Of a stretch of DNA of 64,000 nucleotides, positions 38,019 through 47,317 are shown in pieces. Below the pieces are notes generated by a model, which saw nothing but the letters and a program-made list of their open reading frames with translations, did not search any database and was not told where the DNA came from. The translations under genes were made by a program, and so were the position numbers. Within the stretch, counting starts at the first letter, position 1. Each line of letters opens with the position of its first letter. The DNA lies in contig CAVSID010000001.1 in assembly GCA_963727915.1 (NCBI GenBank), positions 682,001 through 746,000 of the forward strand, written 5' to 3'. Source of the DNA: CAWAND01 sp963727915 (GTDB lineage Bacteria; Chloroflexota; Anaerolineae; Anaerolineales; E44-bin32).

Positions 38019-40352
38019 GTGAGCTCGTTTGACAGCGGATCCTTTCCTAAAGTTTTGACCTTGTACCTTGAGCTCAGCCAATACCCCATCCTGGCCGGCC
38101 GCATCCGCGAACGCATGCGTCGGGAGCTGTTCGAACGCGGCGTCATTGCGCGCAACGACTTCGAGGCCGAAGTCCGGGAAAAGGCGCTGCAGTCGCAACG
38201 CAGGGAGGGGCTTTCCGATCCTTTCGGCGAGGAACCGCCTGATGTCTGGGCAAGACGCCAGGAAATCGTCCGCGAGAACCTGACCGATTTCTATTTCGCC
38301 TACAACCTGCCCCACGAGGATTTTGAACGTATTGTTCGCAGCGTTCTTGAAGACCGGGTTCCCTCTCAGAAAGTCGTCCTGACCTTCCACCCCGAGCTGG
38401 CGCCCTGGGATATGCTGTTCTCCCAGGGTGAGGCCTACGAGGCCCTCCCCGCCGAAGAGCGCCCACGGGTCATGCACGATCTTCGCGAAATCAAGGTGGT
38501 CCTGATCAAAGCTATGATCAGCGATCACCTGAAGTATCTGGGGATCGCCAAGGATTGGCTGGACATCGCCGATCTCAAGCGAGTGCGCTCCCGCCGCTTG
38601 GGGCGTGGCAAGATCGGCGGCAAGGCAGCCGGCATCATCCTGGCTGATGCCGTTCTCAGGAAGATCGGCCGGCCCCGAGTTCCTCGATCACCTGAGGGTC
38701 CCTCCGTCCTGGTTCATCGGCGCCGATGTCTTCTACCAATTCACACAGATGAACGGACTGCTGGGGTACGCCAACCAGAAATACCGGGAGGGTGACGAAA
38801 TCCGCCAAGCGTACCCCGCGATCCGCGAGGCGTTCATGCAGGGCGAATTTCCAGATGAGATTGTGGACGGCCTGACCGGAATCCTCGAAGAGTCCGGCAC
38901 CAGCCCGCTAATCGTCCGTTCGTCGAGCTTGCTCGAGGACTCGTTCGGGACCTCCTTCGCCGGCAAGTACGAAAGCCACTTCCTCCCCAACCAAGGGAGC
39001 GATGACGAGAACCTGAAGGCGCTCCTCAAGGCGATCGCCTCTGTCTATGGCAGCGTCTACAGTCCGGAAGCGCTCTTCTACCGTCAGCGCATGGGCCTGA
39101 TCGATTACGACGAGCGGATGGCGATCCTGATCCAGGTCGTTCAGGGTCAGCACATGGGCCGGTACTTCTTGCCGGATGCCGCCGGGGTTGCCTTTTCTCG
39201 CAATCAGTTCCGCTGGAGTCCGCGCATCGACCGCACCTCTGGTTTCTTGCGTCTTGTGTGGGGGCTTGGGACGCGCGCCGTGGAGCCCGCCGGCGGGGAT
39301 TACCCTCGCCTGGTCGCGCTCAGCCATCCCGAGCTGCGCCCGGAATCGGAGGCGGAGGAGATCCGGCGCTATTCTCAACACTTCGTCGATCTGATCGACC
39401 TCGACGGCAACCAGTATGAGACCTTGCCCGTACCCAAGGTGGTGAATGCCGGTGTGCCCAGCCTGTCACTGATCGCCCAGAGCTTACCAAGACGGCGGGC
39501 TGCATGCCCTCGCCAACCGACCGCTGGATCTCGACCCGGCGAAGATTGTGATCACATTCCAAGAGCTGCTCCGCCGCACGGCGTTTCCAGCATTGATGCG
39601 GCGGATGCTGTCGACCCTCGAAACTGCCTACCAGAATCCGGTGGATACCGAATTCGCCCTTCTGGTTCACGCAGGGGAGGGCGGAGAAGGCCCAAATCTT
39701 GACATCTGCCTGCTCCAGTGCCGACCCCAGAGCCGCCTCGAGGACGAACGGGTCCAGCTTCCCAAAGACGTCCCAGACGATCGGCGTTTGTTCTTGGTGC
39801 AGCGCATCGTCCCCGAGGGCCGCGTCTCCAACATCCGCTACGTGCTCTACGCCAGGCCCGCTGCTTGCAGGGCGCTGGACCATGATCAAAGGCTCCTGAT
39901 GGCCCAGGTCATAGGCGAGATCAACCGCCGCCTGGAAGGGCAGTCCTTCGTCCTGATGGGCCCTGGGCGATGGGGAAGCGCCAACCCCGACATCGGCATT
40001 CCCGTGACCTACGCCGACATCTACAACGCGCGGGCCATCATCGAGGTCTTCGATGGAACCGACACACCCGAGCCGTCCTATGGGACCCACTTCTTCCAGG
40101 ACCTGGTCGAAGCCCGCATCTTTCCTCTGTCAATCGCCGTCGAGGATCCGGCCACGTACTTCAACCGTACCTTCTTCGAGGATTCACCCAGCGTGCTGAA
40201 CGAACTGCTCCCCGATGCATCGGCCTGGTCCGATGTGTTGCAACTGATTGATATCCCCGCCGCCGCGGGGGGTGCTGCATTTGGAGTTGGTCATGGACGG
40301 CGAGGCCAACTCGGCCATGGGTTACCTCGCCGACGAGCCGGGCACCGGCTGA
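38019..40352 (+). CDS. PEP-synthase-like protein, PPDK nucleotide-binding domain only (frameshifted)
   Basis: About 777 residues. The central and C-terminal parts resemble the pyruvate phosphate dikinase/PEP synthase ATP-grasp domain: RGKIGGKAAGIILADAVLRK, SPLIVRSSSLLEDSFGTSFA with GKYESHF, FRLVWGLGTRAV-like FLRLVWGLGTRAVEPAGGDY and DICLLQCRPQSR. An N-terminal helical region of about 200 residues precedes it. No phospho-His swivelling domain or PEP barrel follows, so it is not a full PpsA. Breaks near 38665, 39490 and 40275. Stop at 40352. Role unknown. Confidence 0.72.
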
Positions 40353-40422
40353 GCACGGCTCAGGCGATTTCGAACACGACGGCTTGGAAATTGGCGTTTG
40401 GGAGAAAGCCGATGGCTAGCAC

Positions 40423-41118
40423 TTAGCCGCGTCCGAACCATCTCCGGTGTCGAGCCAACGGCAGCGGCACGTCCCACCCCTGATCCCCCACCAGGGGCAC
40501 AAAGGCCACCGGCACCATCTCTTCTACCGAGATTCTTTCGCCCTCTCGGGTCCAGCGCTCCAGCATTTGCCCCTGGCGGCCGCCGACCGGGACGACCAGC
40601 CGTCCGGAATCGGCCAACTGTTCCTTCAGCGCCTGCGGCGCGCTCGGCGCCGCAGCCGTCACGATGATGGCGTCGTAGGGGGCATGCTCCGGCAGGCCAA
40701 GTGAGCCGTCCCGCTCGAGGACCGTCACGTTGGTGTACCCCAGCCGGCCAAGCACGTCGCGCGCCCGGTCCCCCAGCGTGTCCAAGCGCTCCAGCGAATA
40801 TACCTGCTTCGTCAACTCGGCCAAGATGGCGGCCTGGTAGCCCGAACCCGTGCCGATCTCCAGCACCGTGTCCGTCGGCTCCAACTCCAGAAGCTGGGTC
40901 ATCAGGGCAACGATATATGGCTGCGAGATGGTCTGCGAAACCCCTATGGGCAGTGGCGCGTCGGCGTAGGCATGCTGGCGCGATTCCTCGGGGATGAATT
41001 CCTGGCGGGGGATCTTACGCATGGCAGCCAGCACGCCGGCGTCGCGAATATCGCGCAGCTCAAGCTGCTGGTGAACCATGCGTTCGCGAGCTCTGGCGAA
41101 CTCGCTGTCCTCAGTCAT
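40423..41118 (-). CDS. pcm: Protein-L-isoaspartate O-methyltransferase
   Basis: 231 residues. Repairs isoaspartyl residues in damaged proteins using SAM. Signatures: IPRQEFIPEESRQHAYADAP, LPIGVSQTISQPYIVALMTQ, SAM motif VLEIGTGSGYQAAILAELTK, YDAIIVTAAAPSAPQALKEQ and GRLVVPVGGRQGQMLE. ATG at 41118. Frame intact. Confidence 0.94.
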   Translation of the reverse strand: MTEDSEFARARERMVHQQLELRDIRDAGVLAAMRKIPRQEFIPEESRQHAYADAPLPIGVSQTISQPYIVALMTQLLELEPTDTVLEIGTGSGYQAAILAELTKQVYSLERLDTLGDRARDVLGRLGYTNVTVLERDGSLGLPEHAPYDAIIVTAAAPSAPQALKEQLADSGRLVVPVGGRQGQMLERWTREGERISVEEMVPVAFVPLVGDQGWDVPLPLARHRRWFGRG

Positions 41119-41145
41119 GACCCCCTCATTTCACAGCACGGGCAA

Positions 41146-41796
41146 TCACCAACCGTGCGCCAGGCGCTGCTCTTTCCACACATCGGCCTGGTTGTGGTAG
41201 CCGGCCTGCTCCCAGAAGCCCAGTCGGTCTTCGCTCATGAACTCCAGTCCCCGCAGCCATTTTCCGCCCTTCCACAGATAGGGCGTCATCAGGTCCTCCC
41301 GCCCTTCGACGGCGCCGACCACGCCCCGCAAGGGGTAGCCATGATCCGGCGTCAGCGGCTGGCCCTCGAAATGTGTCGCCAAAAGGAAGTTGTCCGCCAG
41401 GGCGACATCGAGGGGGATGTTGACGGTGAAGTTGTATTCGCAATGCTGCATCACATACTTGGCCGTAGGCTTGAGAGCAAGCAGCCCCTCGTCGATCAGC
41501 GTCCGCACCGAGACACCCTCCCAAAGCGTTTCGAATTTGCTCCAACGTGTGACGCAGTGGATATCCATCTCTATCTTGGTGCGCGGCAGTGCCTGGAATT
41601 GCTCCCAGGCCAGGCTGCGCTCGCGTTCGACCTCACCCCAAAGTCGGAGCGTCCACGTCTGAGGATCGAAACCTGGAACCGGGCCGTAGTGCAGCACCGG
41701 AAACTTCTCCGTCAGCGACTGCCCGGGCGGAAGACGCCCGGCTGCTTTGAGCTGCTTCTCCCGCTCGCGGCGGCCAAGGATGCTTCCAAGCGACAA
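41146..41796 (-). CDS. Molybdopterin-binding oxidoreductase, sulfite oxidase fold
   Basis: 216 residues of the single-domain SUOX/MsrP-like fold. Starts PVLHYGPVPGFDPQTWTLRL; the molybdenum-ligand Cys lies in KIEMDIHCVTRWSKFETLWE; GYPLRGVVGAVEGREDLMTP and LRGLEFMSEDRLGFWEQAGY are family strings. No Tat signal, so it is likely cytoplasmic, unlike MsrP. Redox partner and substrate unknown. Follows pcm by 28 bp on the same strand. Confidence 0.85.
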   Translation of the reverse strand: MSLGSILGRREREKQLKAAGRLPPGQSLTEKFPVLHYGPVPGFDPQTWTLRLWGEVERERSLAWEQFQALPRTKIEMDIHCVTRWSKFETLWEGVSVRTLIDEGLLALKPTAKYVMQHCEYNFTVNIPLDVALADNFLLATHFEGQPLTPDHGYPLRGVVGAVEGREDLMTPYLWKGGKWLRGLEFMSEDRLGFWEQAGYHNQADVWKEQRLAHGW

Positions 41797-41925
41797 GTTC
41801 CACCTCCACTGGTTGTGCGCCCTGATTATATATCACAGGGGGTGGCGGCCTGCTTTTCACGGGAACCATCAGCGCCCGGAGGGCGTCTGGAGATTGACAG
41901 TCCCGACAGGACCAAGGAGGCCCTG

Positions 41926-43418
41926 ATGAGACCCCATCTTCCGCTCAGACTGCTCCCTCTTGCGGCTGTTCTTACCGGCGCCTTGCTTGCGTGCGGTTGG
42001 ATCACCACCGGACCGCTGCCCACGGGCACCCGTCCACCCCAAACAGCCGAAGCCGCCGACCAGGGCCTGGCCCTCACGATCTACAACCAGGGAAGCGCCC
42101 TTGTCCGTGATCGGCGCGTGTTCAATCTCGCCTCCGGTTTGAACGAGATCGCTTTCGATGACGTGGCGGCATCGATGGACCCCACCAGCGTCCTCTTCAA
42201 GGCCCTCGATCATCCCCTGCAGGTCGGGGTCCTAGAACAGAACTTCCAATACGACCTGGTGGGCGCATCGACCCTGCTGCAGAAGTACCTCGGACAGACG
42301 ATTACCGTCGTCACCCAAGACGGACAGACGACCAGCGGCAAGCTGCTTTCCGGGAGGGACTCACTCATCCTGCAGGATTCGTCCGGCCGGGTCAACGTGA
42401 TCTCTTCCGGTGCCGTCCAGGGTTTCTCGTTCCCGGATCTCCCGGAGGGCTTGATCAGCAAGCCCACGCTTGCCTGGCAACTGAACTCGGACCGAAGTGG
42501 CCAGGAGGCATTCGAGCTGACCTATCTTACGGGCGGCGTGAGCTGGCAGTCGGATTATGTCGTGCTGCTCAATCCGGACGAAACGTCGATCGATCTCGAC
42601 GGGTGGGTGACGTTGAACAACACCAGCGGCGCCACGTTCCGTGACGCGCTGCTCAAACTGGTGGCCGGCGATTTGCAGCGACTGCAGAACCAGGGGATGT
42701 CGGCCCCGCAGGCCGCGCTGCAAGCCGAGCGGGCTGCCACCGACCAGACTATCGATGAGCGCTCTTTCTTCGAATATCACCTGTACGAGGTGCCCCGCCC
42801 AGTAACGGTCAAGAACAATGAGACCAAGCAGGTCCAGTTTGTCAGCTGCGCACAGCGTCCCCGCTGAGAAGTTCTTCGTCTACGACGGGACTCAGTGCCG
42901 AAGTAATCCCTGGTACTGCAGCTACGCCGGCTACCCACAGACCGATCCCAGCTACGGTGTCAGTTCCAATCCCAAGGTCATGGTGATGGTCGAGTTCAAC
43001 ACCGAAGACGTGGACGCCGATCTGCCCAAGGGCAGGGTTCGACTCTACAAAGAAGATGTCGATGGGGCGGCATTGCTGATCGGCGAGGACTTCGATCGAC
43101 CACACCCCCAAGGGCGAGCACCTGCGCCTGTACGTCGGAGATGCCTTCGATATCGTCGGCGAGCGCGTCCAGACCGACTTCACCCGGCCCAGCGAGAACC
43201 GCCTCGAAAAGTCCTACAAGATCACCTTGCGCAACCACAAGGACGAGCCGGTTGAAGTGCGCGTGGTAGAACATTTGTTCCGGTGGAGCGATTGGCGGAT
43301 CTTGCGTTCATCCGACGACTACACAAAGCTCGACTCCTCCAATGTCGAGTTCCGGGTGCAGGTCCCAGCCAACGGCGAGCGCAGCGTGACCTACACCGTG
43401 CGCTATTTCTGGCCGTGA
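41926..43418 (+). CDS. DUF4139-domain lipoprotein (frameshifted)
   Basis: About 497 residues. ATG at 41926 after AAGGAGG; signal LLPLAAVLTGALLAC with lipobox Cys. Mature region begins LALTIYNQGSALVRDRRVFN, the typical start of DUF4139 proteins, then LTYLTGGVSWQSDYVVLLNP and DGWVTLNNTSGATFRDALLK. After breaks near 42835 and 43100 the C-terminal beta domain reads LRLYVGDAFDIVGERVQTDF, ITLRNHKDEPVEVRVVEHLF and SVTYTVRYFW. Secreted; function not established. Confidence 0.8.
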
Positions 43419-43471
43419 GTTTCGCCGGCGACGCGCTTTATGCCGCCGGGCGGAGTAACAAGGGCGGCCCG

Positions 43472-43937
43472 ATGGGCCGCCCTGCCCGCCGGCGGTGGTT
43501 CGCACTGGCCGCTGTGTGCCTGGCGTTGACCGGCTGCGGTATTCAAACCGGCCGACCCGAGCCCGGCTCATCCGCGCGGGCATTCTCAGGCACATTCCAA
43601 GCTGCCTGTGGCCCGACGGACGCCACAGCGCTCCAGTTGGACCTGGTTCCAGTAGAGGGCGGTCCGGAACCGGTGGTGTCGATCAACTTGTGGGGGACCG
43701 GCCTACCCACTGGCCCACTTGTGAAATCCTTCACAAACCTTGAGGGTGGTTCTGGTCGGTGGTGCTCCAAAGACGGCGCGTGCATCCAGGCGTCACAGCG
43801 GCACGATCTGGTTCGACACGATCGACAACAGCCAATTCGTTACCGGGAGGCTCCGCTTATCGGCGGCATCCGGGGATCGCCAAGAAGGCATCTTCCGCGT
43901 CCAGCTGGACCGCCAGGATCCGGCCACCTGCGGCTGA
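43472..43937 (+). CDS. Small lipoprotein (one frameshift)
   Basis: About 154 residues. ATG at 43472; signal RRRWFALAAVCLALTGC with lipobox Cys. Mature part TFQAACGPTDATALQLDLVP and VVSINLWGTGLPTGPLVKSF. A break near 43797 is needed to reach the clearly coding tail SGTIWFDTIDNSQFVTGRLR and LSAASGDRQEGIFRVQLDRQ. A perfect Rex/CRP-type palindrome (43719-43736) lies inside the reading frame. No family recognised. Confidence 0.55.
43719..43736. repeat. Perfect Rex/CRP-type palindrome inside a gene
   Basis: TTGTGAAATCCTTCACAA, 14/14 match, within the lipoprotein reading frame (codons read as VKSFT). Its position within a gene argues against a simple promoter operator and for a dispersed short repeat; the GGCCCAC flank on the left resembles that of the copy at 59666. 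Confidence 0.5.
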
Positions 43938-43977
43938 CGGCTAGGCGCCGCCAATTCGGATCACTGACCGCCCGGGC

Positions 43978-44232
43978 CTAGTCACGCGGCGCCTCGAGCC
44001 GGCCAACGCGCCGGACACAGGGCCGATCAAAGACCTCGTCGGCATGGGGCGCCTCGGGGAGCTCGCTGGTCAGGTCTTGTCCGGGGAAGTGCAGCTGCTC
44101 ATGCATCCCCGTTCGCCATTTCGGGCAATCGGTCACGTCGTAGACGCTGCCCCCACAGGCGATGTACATCCGACGCCCGGCCTCGCCATCATGACGCCGC
44201 AGCTCCGTCCGGGTGACGATGCGCTCAGCCAC
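43978..44232 (-). CDS. Cytochrome b5-like heme/steroid-binding domain protein
   Basis: About 84 residues, a stand-alone cytochrome b5-type domain. GTG at 44232 gives AERIVTRTELRRHDGEAG, then MYIACGGSVYDVTDCPKWRT, the domain's core, and QLHFPGQDLTSELPEAPHAD with the two heme-ligand-type histidines (HFPG and PHADEV). No membrane anchor. An electron carrier or small-molecule binder. Start uncertain because upstream in-frame codons exist. Confidence 0.7.
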   Translation of the reverse strand: MAERIVTRTELRRHDGEAGRRMYIACGGSVYDVTDCPKWRTGMHEQLHFPGQDLTSELPEAPHADEVFDRPCVRRVGRLEAPRD

Positions 44233-44300
44233 GCACAGCCCCGGTCTTGTTGACCCCCGGTGCGGCTTGCCGTCCGCCGGCCGACCGGCGACAAGCAAGC

Positions 44301-44322
44301 GGCCCGGGGCGCTGCCCCGGAC
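44301..44322 (-). terminator. GC-rich hairpin after the phosphoribosyltransferase gene
   Basis: CCGGGGC and GCCCCGG arms separated by three bases, in the gap after the PRTase stop on the minus strand. No clear T-run follows, so terminator activity is tentative. Confidence 0.4.
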
Positions 44323-44353
44323 CGATCAACCGCATAGCCACGTCGCCGCCGCC

Positions 44354-44911
44354 CTAGGAATCGTTGAATACCGGCAGATGGCCCAGGGCGTAGATCTCGG
44401 CCCAATCGGCGGGGTCCCCCTCGGTGAACACGGCCGCCTCGGCCGCAATCTCGGCCCCGGCCAAGGTCATCAGTTGGCGCATCCCATGCAACGTCGAGCC
44501 GGTGCTGACCACATCATCCACCAGAACCACCCTGCGACCGCGCACCAGCTCCCGGTCCTTCTCATCAAGGTACAGGGTTTGCGGCTCGCCGGTGGTGATC
44601 GAGACGGTCTCCGTCTTCAGGGTCTCGCCCATATAGATCTTGAATACCTTGCGCAGGACCACGTAGCCCTTGTGCGACCTGACCGACATGGCGTGCGCCA
44701 GCGGGATGCTCTTGGCTTCGGGCGTCACCAACAAATCAAAGGTCACCTGGCCGAGTTTCTCCAGAAGCGCCTCGGCGCTGGCCTCTACCACTTCGGTGTC
44801 CCCCAGCAGGTTAAAGACCGCAATCCGCACTCCCGGCGCCACCTCGAACAAGGGCAGCTTTCGTTCGAGCCCGGCGACCGTGACAGCGTAGGTCTCCCGA
44901 TCATCCGCCAT
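44354..44911 (-). CDS. apt: Adenine phosphoribosyltransferase-like PRTase
   Basis: 185 residues from ATG at 44911. Type I phosphoribosyltransferase fold with the PRPP-binding motif VVLVDDVVSTGSTLHGM. LLVTPEAKSIPLAHAMSVRS is Apt-like, and KGYVVLRKVFKIYMGETLKT precedes the flexible loop. It may salvage adenine, though the N-terminus differs from classical Apt, so another base or a regulatory role is possible. Frame intact. Confidence 0.75.
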   Translation of the reverse strand: MADDRETYAVTVAGLERKLPLFEVAPGVRIAVFNLLGDTEVVEASAEALLEKLGQVTFDLLVTPEAKSIPLAHAMSVRSHKGYVVLRKVFKIYMGETLKTETVSITTGEPQTLYLDEKDRELVRGRRVVLVDDVVSTGSTLHGMRQLMTLAGAEIAAEAAVFTEGDPADWAEIYALGHLPVFNDS

Positions 44912-45014
44912 GCTCTGCCTCCCCTTCCGTCGCACCCAAACCGAGTACCGCGCCCAACGCCCCTCGAAGGCGCCATTATAGCGCGGCCGCCACCTTTGCG
45001 CCCGGGCTACCCCG

Positions 45015-45932
45015 TCAGGCCAATGGCGGCCCTTCCACAGGCGTCTTGAAATCGAAAACCCCGGCACCCACACCCCAGGCGCGCCCACATACAGAGCACC
45101 GCAGCCGGTCGTTCCCAGCCCGTAGATCCAGGCTGCCGCATCCCGGGCAGCGCCATGCCAGGGAGTCGGCGACGCTGCCGCTTCCTTTCCGATCGGCCCG
45201 CACAAAGACGCTCGGACTCAGCGGCCAAAGTCCGCCGGGTCGCTGCACCGCCCCGTCCAGGCCAACCAACAGGTCCAGCGGCAGCAGCCGTTTGAGCAGC
45301 GCCTGGCGGAACTGGGACACCGCCAGCTGTGTTCGCACCTCAAATCCGGCCGCCACCAACCAGCCTCGCACCGCCGACGGGTGAAAGTCGAAGTTCAAAG
45401 CGGCGAACTCGACCGCCGCTCTTTCAAAGGGGTTCCACGCCTGCCTGCGCAGGGCCCACCGTAGGATCGCCTTCAGATTGCGCTTGTTGGCAAACTCAAG
45501 CACAAAGGGACCGCCAGGGGCCATCACCTCGCCAACCTGTCGCAACGCAAGCTCCGGGTCCGCCATGTGATGCAGTGTCCTGATCATGGTCGCAGCATCA
45601 AAGGCCGACGGGGCGAAGGGAAGCCGGTACACATCCCCCACCACATACACCAAATCGGGACGGTCGCCCAGCCTTTCGCGGGCCCTGGCAATCTGCGTCG
45701 CCGAGTAGTCGAGCAGGACGATCTGCTCATATCCCATATAGCGAGGCGTGTTGCGCCCGGCGCCCGCCCCCACCTCCAGCAGACGCCTGCCCCCGCCCGG
45801 CAGCAGCCGGCGCAGCGCCCCGGCCTCGACCCGATCCTCATAGGCCCGATCGCCCGTCCCCCAGAATCGCTCCTGGTAATCGGACCCCTCGTAGTCGCAA
45901 ACCGGGGGTGTCTCGCTCACGCCGACTCCCAA
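45015..45932 (-). CDS. SAM-dependent methyltransferase with C-terminal zinc ribbon
   Basis: About 305 residues. N-terminal class I methyltransferase: motif I RRLLEVGAGAGRNTPRYMGY, acidic strand IVLLDYSATQIARARERLG, VVGDVYRLPFAPSAFDAATM and VGEVMAPGGPFVLEFANKRN. The C-terminus adds a zinc ribbon with two CxxC knuckles (CPGCGSLDL and CSVCGRAWG). The start is TTG 45932 or GTG 45920. No frame break. Substrate unknown; the ribbon may hold RNA, protein or metal. Two parS sites lie just upstream. Confidence 0.8.
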   Translation of the reverse strand: MGVGVSETPPVCDYEGSDYQERFWGTGDRAYEDRVEAGALRRLLPGGGRRLLEVGAGAGRNTPRYMGYEQIVLLDYSATQIARARERLGDRPDLVYVVGDVYRLPFAPSAFDAATMIRTLHHMADPELALRQVGEVMAPGGPFVLEFANKRNLKAILRWALRRQAWNPFERAAVEFAALNFDFHPSAVRGWLVAAGFEVRTQLAVSQFRQALLKRLLPLDLLVGLDGAVQRPGGLWPLSPSVFVRADRKGSGSVADSLAWRCPGCGSLDLRAGNDRLRCSVCGRAWGVGAGVFDFKTPVEGPPLA

Positions 45933-45958
45933 GCCTCCCTGGCCATCGCCTCGCAGCC

Positions 45959-45974
45959 CGTTTCACGTGAAACC
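45959..45974. promoter_or_regulatory. parS-type site 1
   Basis: CGTTTCACGTGAAACC, 14 of 16 matches to the bacterial parS consensus TGTTNCACGTGAAACA. In the gap between the zinc-ribbon methyltransferase and the GntR gene. Confidence 0.65.
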
Positions 45975-45995
45975 CAGGCCCGGGCCCGCCCAAGA

Positions 45996-46011
45996 TGTTT
46001 CACGTGAAACA
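45996..46011. promoter_or_regulatory. parS-type site 2 (exact consensus)
   Basis: TGTTTCACGTGAAACA, a perfect 16/16 match to parS, the centromere-like site bound by ParB during chromosome segregation. It lies 37 bp from site 1, centre to centre. parS sites cluster near the replication origin in most bacteria. Confidence 0.8.
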
Positions 46012-46044
46012 CAAATGAGCCACTGTCTCCGGCGCCGGCAACCT

Positions 46045-46434
46045 TCACGGGGACGGCTCGCCGTACTGCATCCAGGCCCTCAACGCCCCGGAGAACTCCC
46101 ACTGCACATCGTGCGGACTGTAGCCCGCCGCGTGGGCCGCGCGCAAGTACTCGCCTGTCAGCGCCTCGAGAGAGGCCGCCGCCCGCTCGACCCCGGCGGC
46201 CGGCCCCTCCACAAATGTGCCTTGTCCCTGGCGGGAGATGATCGCACCTTCCGCCTCGAGCAGACGGTACGCCCGCGCCACGGTGTTGAAATTCAGGCCC
46301 AGGGTCTGGCCCAGCTCCCGAACCGTCGGAAGGCGTTCGCCGGGGACGAAGACTCCGGCCCGAATCCGGGCACGCAGCTCGGATGCGATCTGCTGATAGA
46401 GGGGAAGGGCCTGATGAAGGTCGATTGAAATCAT
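46045..46434 (-). CDS. GntR-family regulator, YtrA-type
   Basis: 129 residues. Winged helix: LPLYQQIASELRARIRAGVF, LPTVRELGQTLGLNFNTVAR (recognition helix region) and LEAEGAIISRQGQGTFVEGP. A short C-terminal helical tail rather than a large effector domain places it with YtrA-type GntR proteins, which often control neighbouring ABC transporters. The ECF transporter genes lie next to it on the same strand, upstream. ATG at 46434. Frame intact. Confidence 0.85.
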   Translation of the reverse strand: MISIDLHQALPLYQQIASELRARIRAGVFVPGERLPTVRELGQTLGLNFNTVARAYRLLEAEGAIISRQGQGTFVEGPAAGVERAAASLEALTGEYLRAAHAAGYSPHDVQWEFSGALRAWMQYGEPSP

Positions 46435-46510
46435 GCCGCCGCCAGGAGAACGGGCTGGATTGTATCATTGTATACCACCTTGCATTGAACGACAACTGGC
46501 GCCGCCCGCC

Positions 46511-47317
46511 TCACCACCACCCCAGTGCGTGGGTGCCGACTCCAAAGCCAAAGCGGAGCCCCAACCAGGCTGTCGTGACCGTTAGCAGGGCCAACAGGGC
46601 TACCCCATCTTGGGGGCGGAAGCGCAATGGACGCCACTCGGACCTGGTCACACCGCTGGCACCCAGACCGCGGGCTTCCAGTGCCAGCGCCAGCTCCTGG
46701 CTGCTTCGTAACCCACTGATCACCATCGCCACGAAAACAGGCATCAGCGCCCGCACCCGGCCAAGTCCCACTGCCGACTCAAACATCAGGCCGCGCGCCT
46801 GTTGCGCGTCGAGGATGCTTTGGAATGCGCGCTGCAGGAGCGGAATGTAGCGCATCGCCAGCGCAAGCGTCAGGCCCCAACTGTAGGGCAGGCCCAGTCG
46901 GACCAGGCTTTGGATCATCGCCGATGGCCGTGTTGTGTGCAGCCAAAGGAAGACCAGCAACCCAACCGCCAACAGACGCAATCCGAGCGCCGCCCCGCCG
47001 GCCAGTCCGCCATCGGTCAGCTTCAGCCAACCCCAGGCCGCCAGCACCTGGCCCTGCGGTGCCAAGATCCCCCTCAGGACCGCCATAAACAGGCTGATGG
47101 GCAGCAACACGCGAAGCACCCCTGTGACGCTGGAGCGGGGCAGCCCGGCCGATAGATGGGCGCCGATAAGGATCAACAGGCCGGCCAATTCGAGCGCTGC
47201 GTTCTGCACGGTCAGGAAGTAGACCAGGCCACACGCCACCATGGCCAGCTTGACCCGGGCGTCCGCCCTGTGAAGCCAGGAGTCGCGCGCCACATACCAA
47301 TCCGGCGCAGCTGTCAT
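46511..47317 (-). CDS. ecfT: ECF transporter transmembrane component EcfT
   Basis: 268 residues. Couples the two ATPases to a vitamin-binding S component. About five hydrophobic segments (LAMVACGLVYFLTVQNAALE, LAGLLILIGAHLSAGL, LPISLFMAVLRGILA, ALGLRLLAVGLLVFLWL, DGVALLALLTVTTAWLG). Two Ala-Arg-Gly motifs needed for ATPase contact are present (DAQQARGLMFE and ALALEARGLGA). Start ATG 47317 overlaps the upstream ATPase stop. Frame intact. Confidence 0.88.
   Translation of the reverse strand: MTAAPDWYVARDSWLHRADARVKLAMVACGLVYFLTVQNAALELAGLLILIGAHLSAGLPRSSVTGVLRVLLPISLFMAVLRGILAPQGQVLAAWGWLKLTDGGLAGGAALGLRLLAVGLLVFLWLHTTRPSAMIQSLVRLGLPYSWGLTLALAMRYIPLLQRAFQSILDAQQARGLMFESAVGLGRVRALMPVFVAMVISGLRSSQELALALEARGLGASGVTRSEWRPLRFRPQDGVALLALLTVTTAWLGLRFGFGVGTHALGWW

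Noticed and set aside
41811..41845. Imperfect dyad CCCTG...CAGGG around a TATATA segment
   Set aside because: Arms pair for only five bases and the AT core is adequate as a promoter; not distinctive.
40972..41925. Plus-strand open frame opposite pcm and the Mo-oxidoreductase
   Set aside because: Antisense shadow; only its last part from 41926 (DUF4139 lipoprotein) is real.
43269..43280. GAACATTTGTTC, a perfect LexA-like palindrome
   Set aside because: It lies inside the DUF4139 reading frame (codons for EHLF) with no promoter nearby; chance match.
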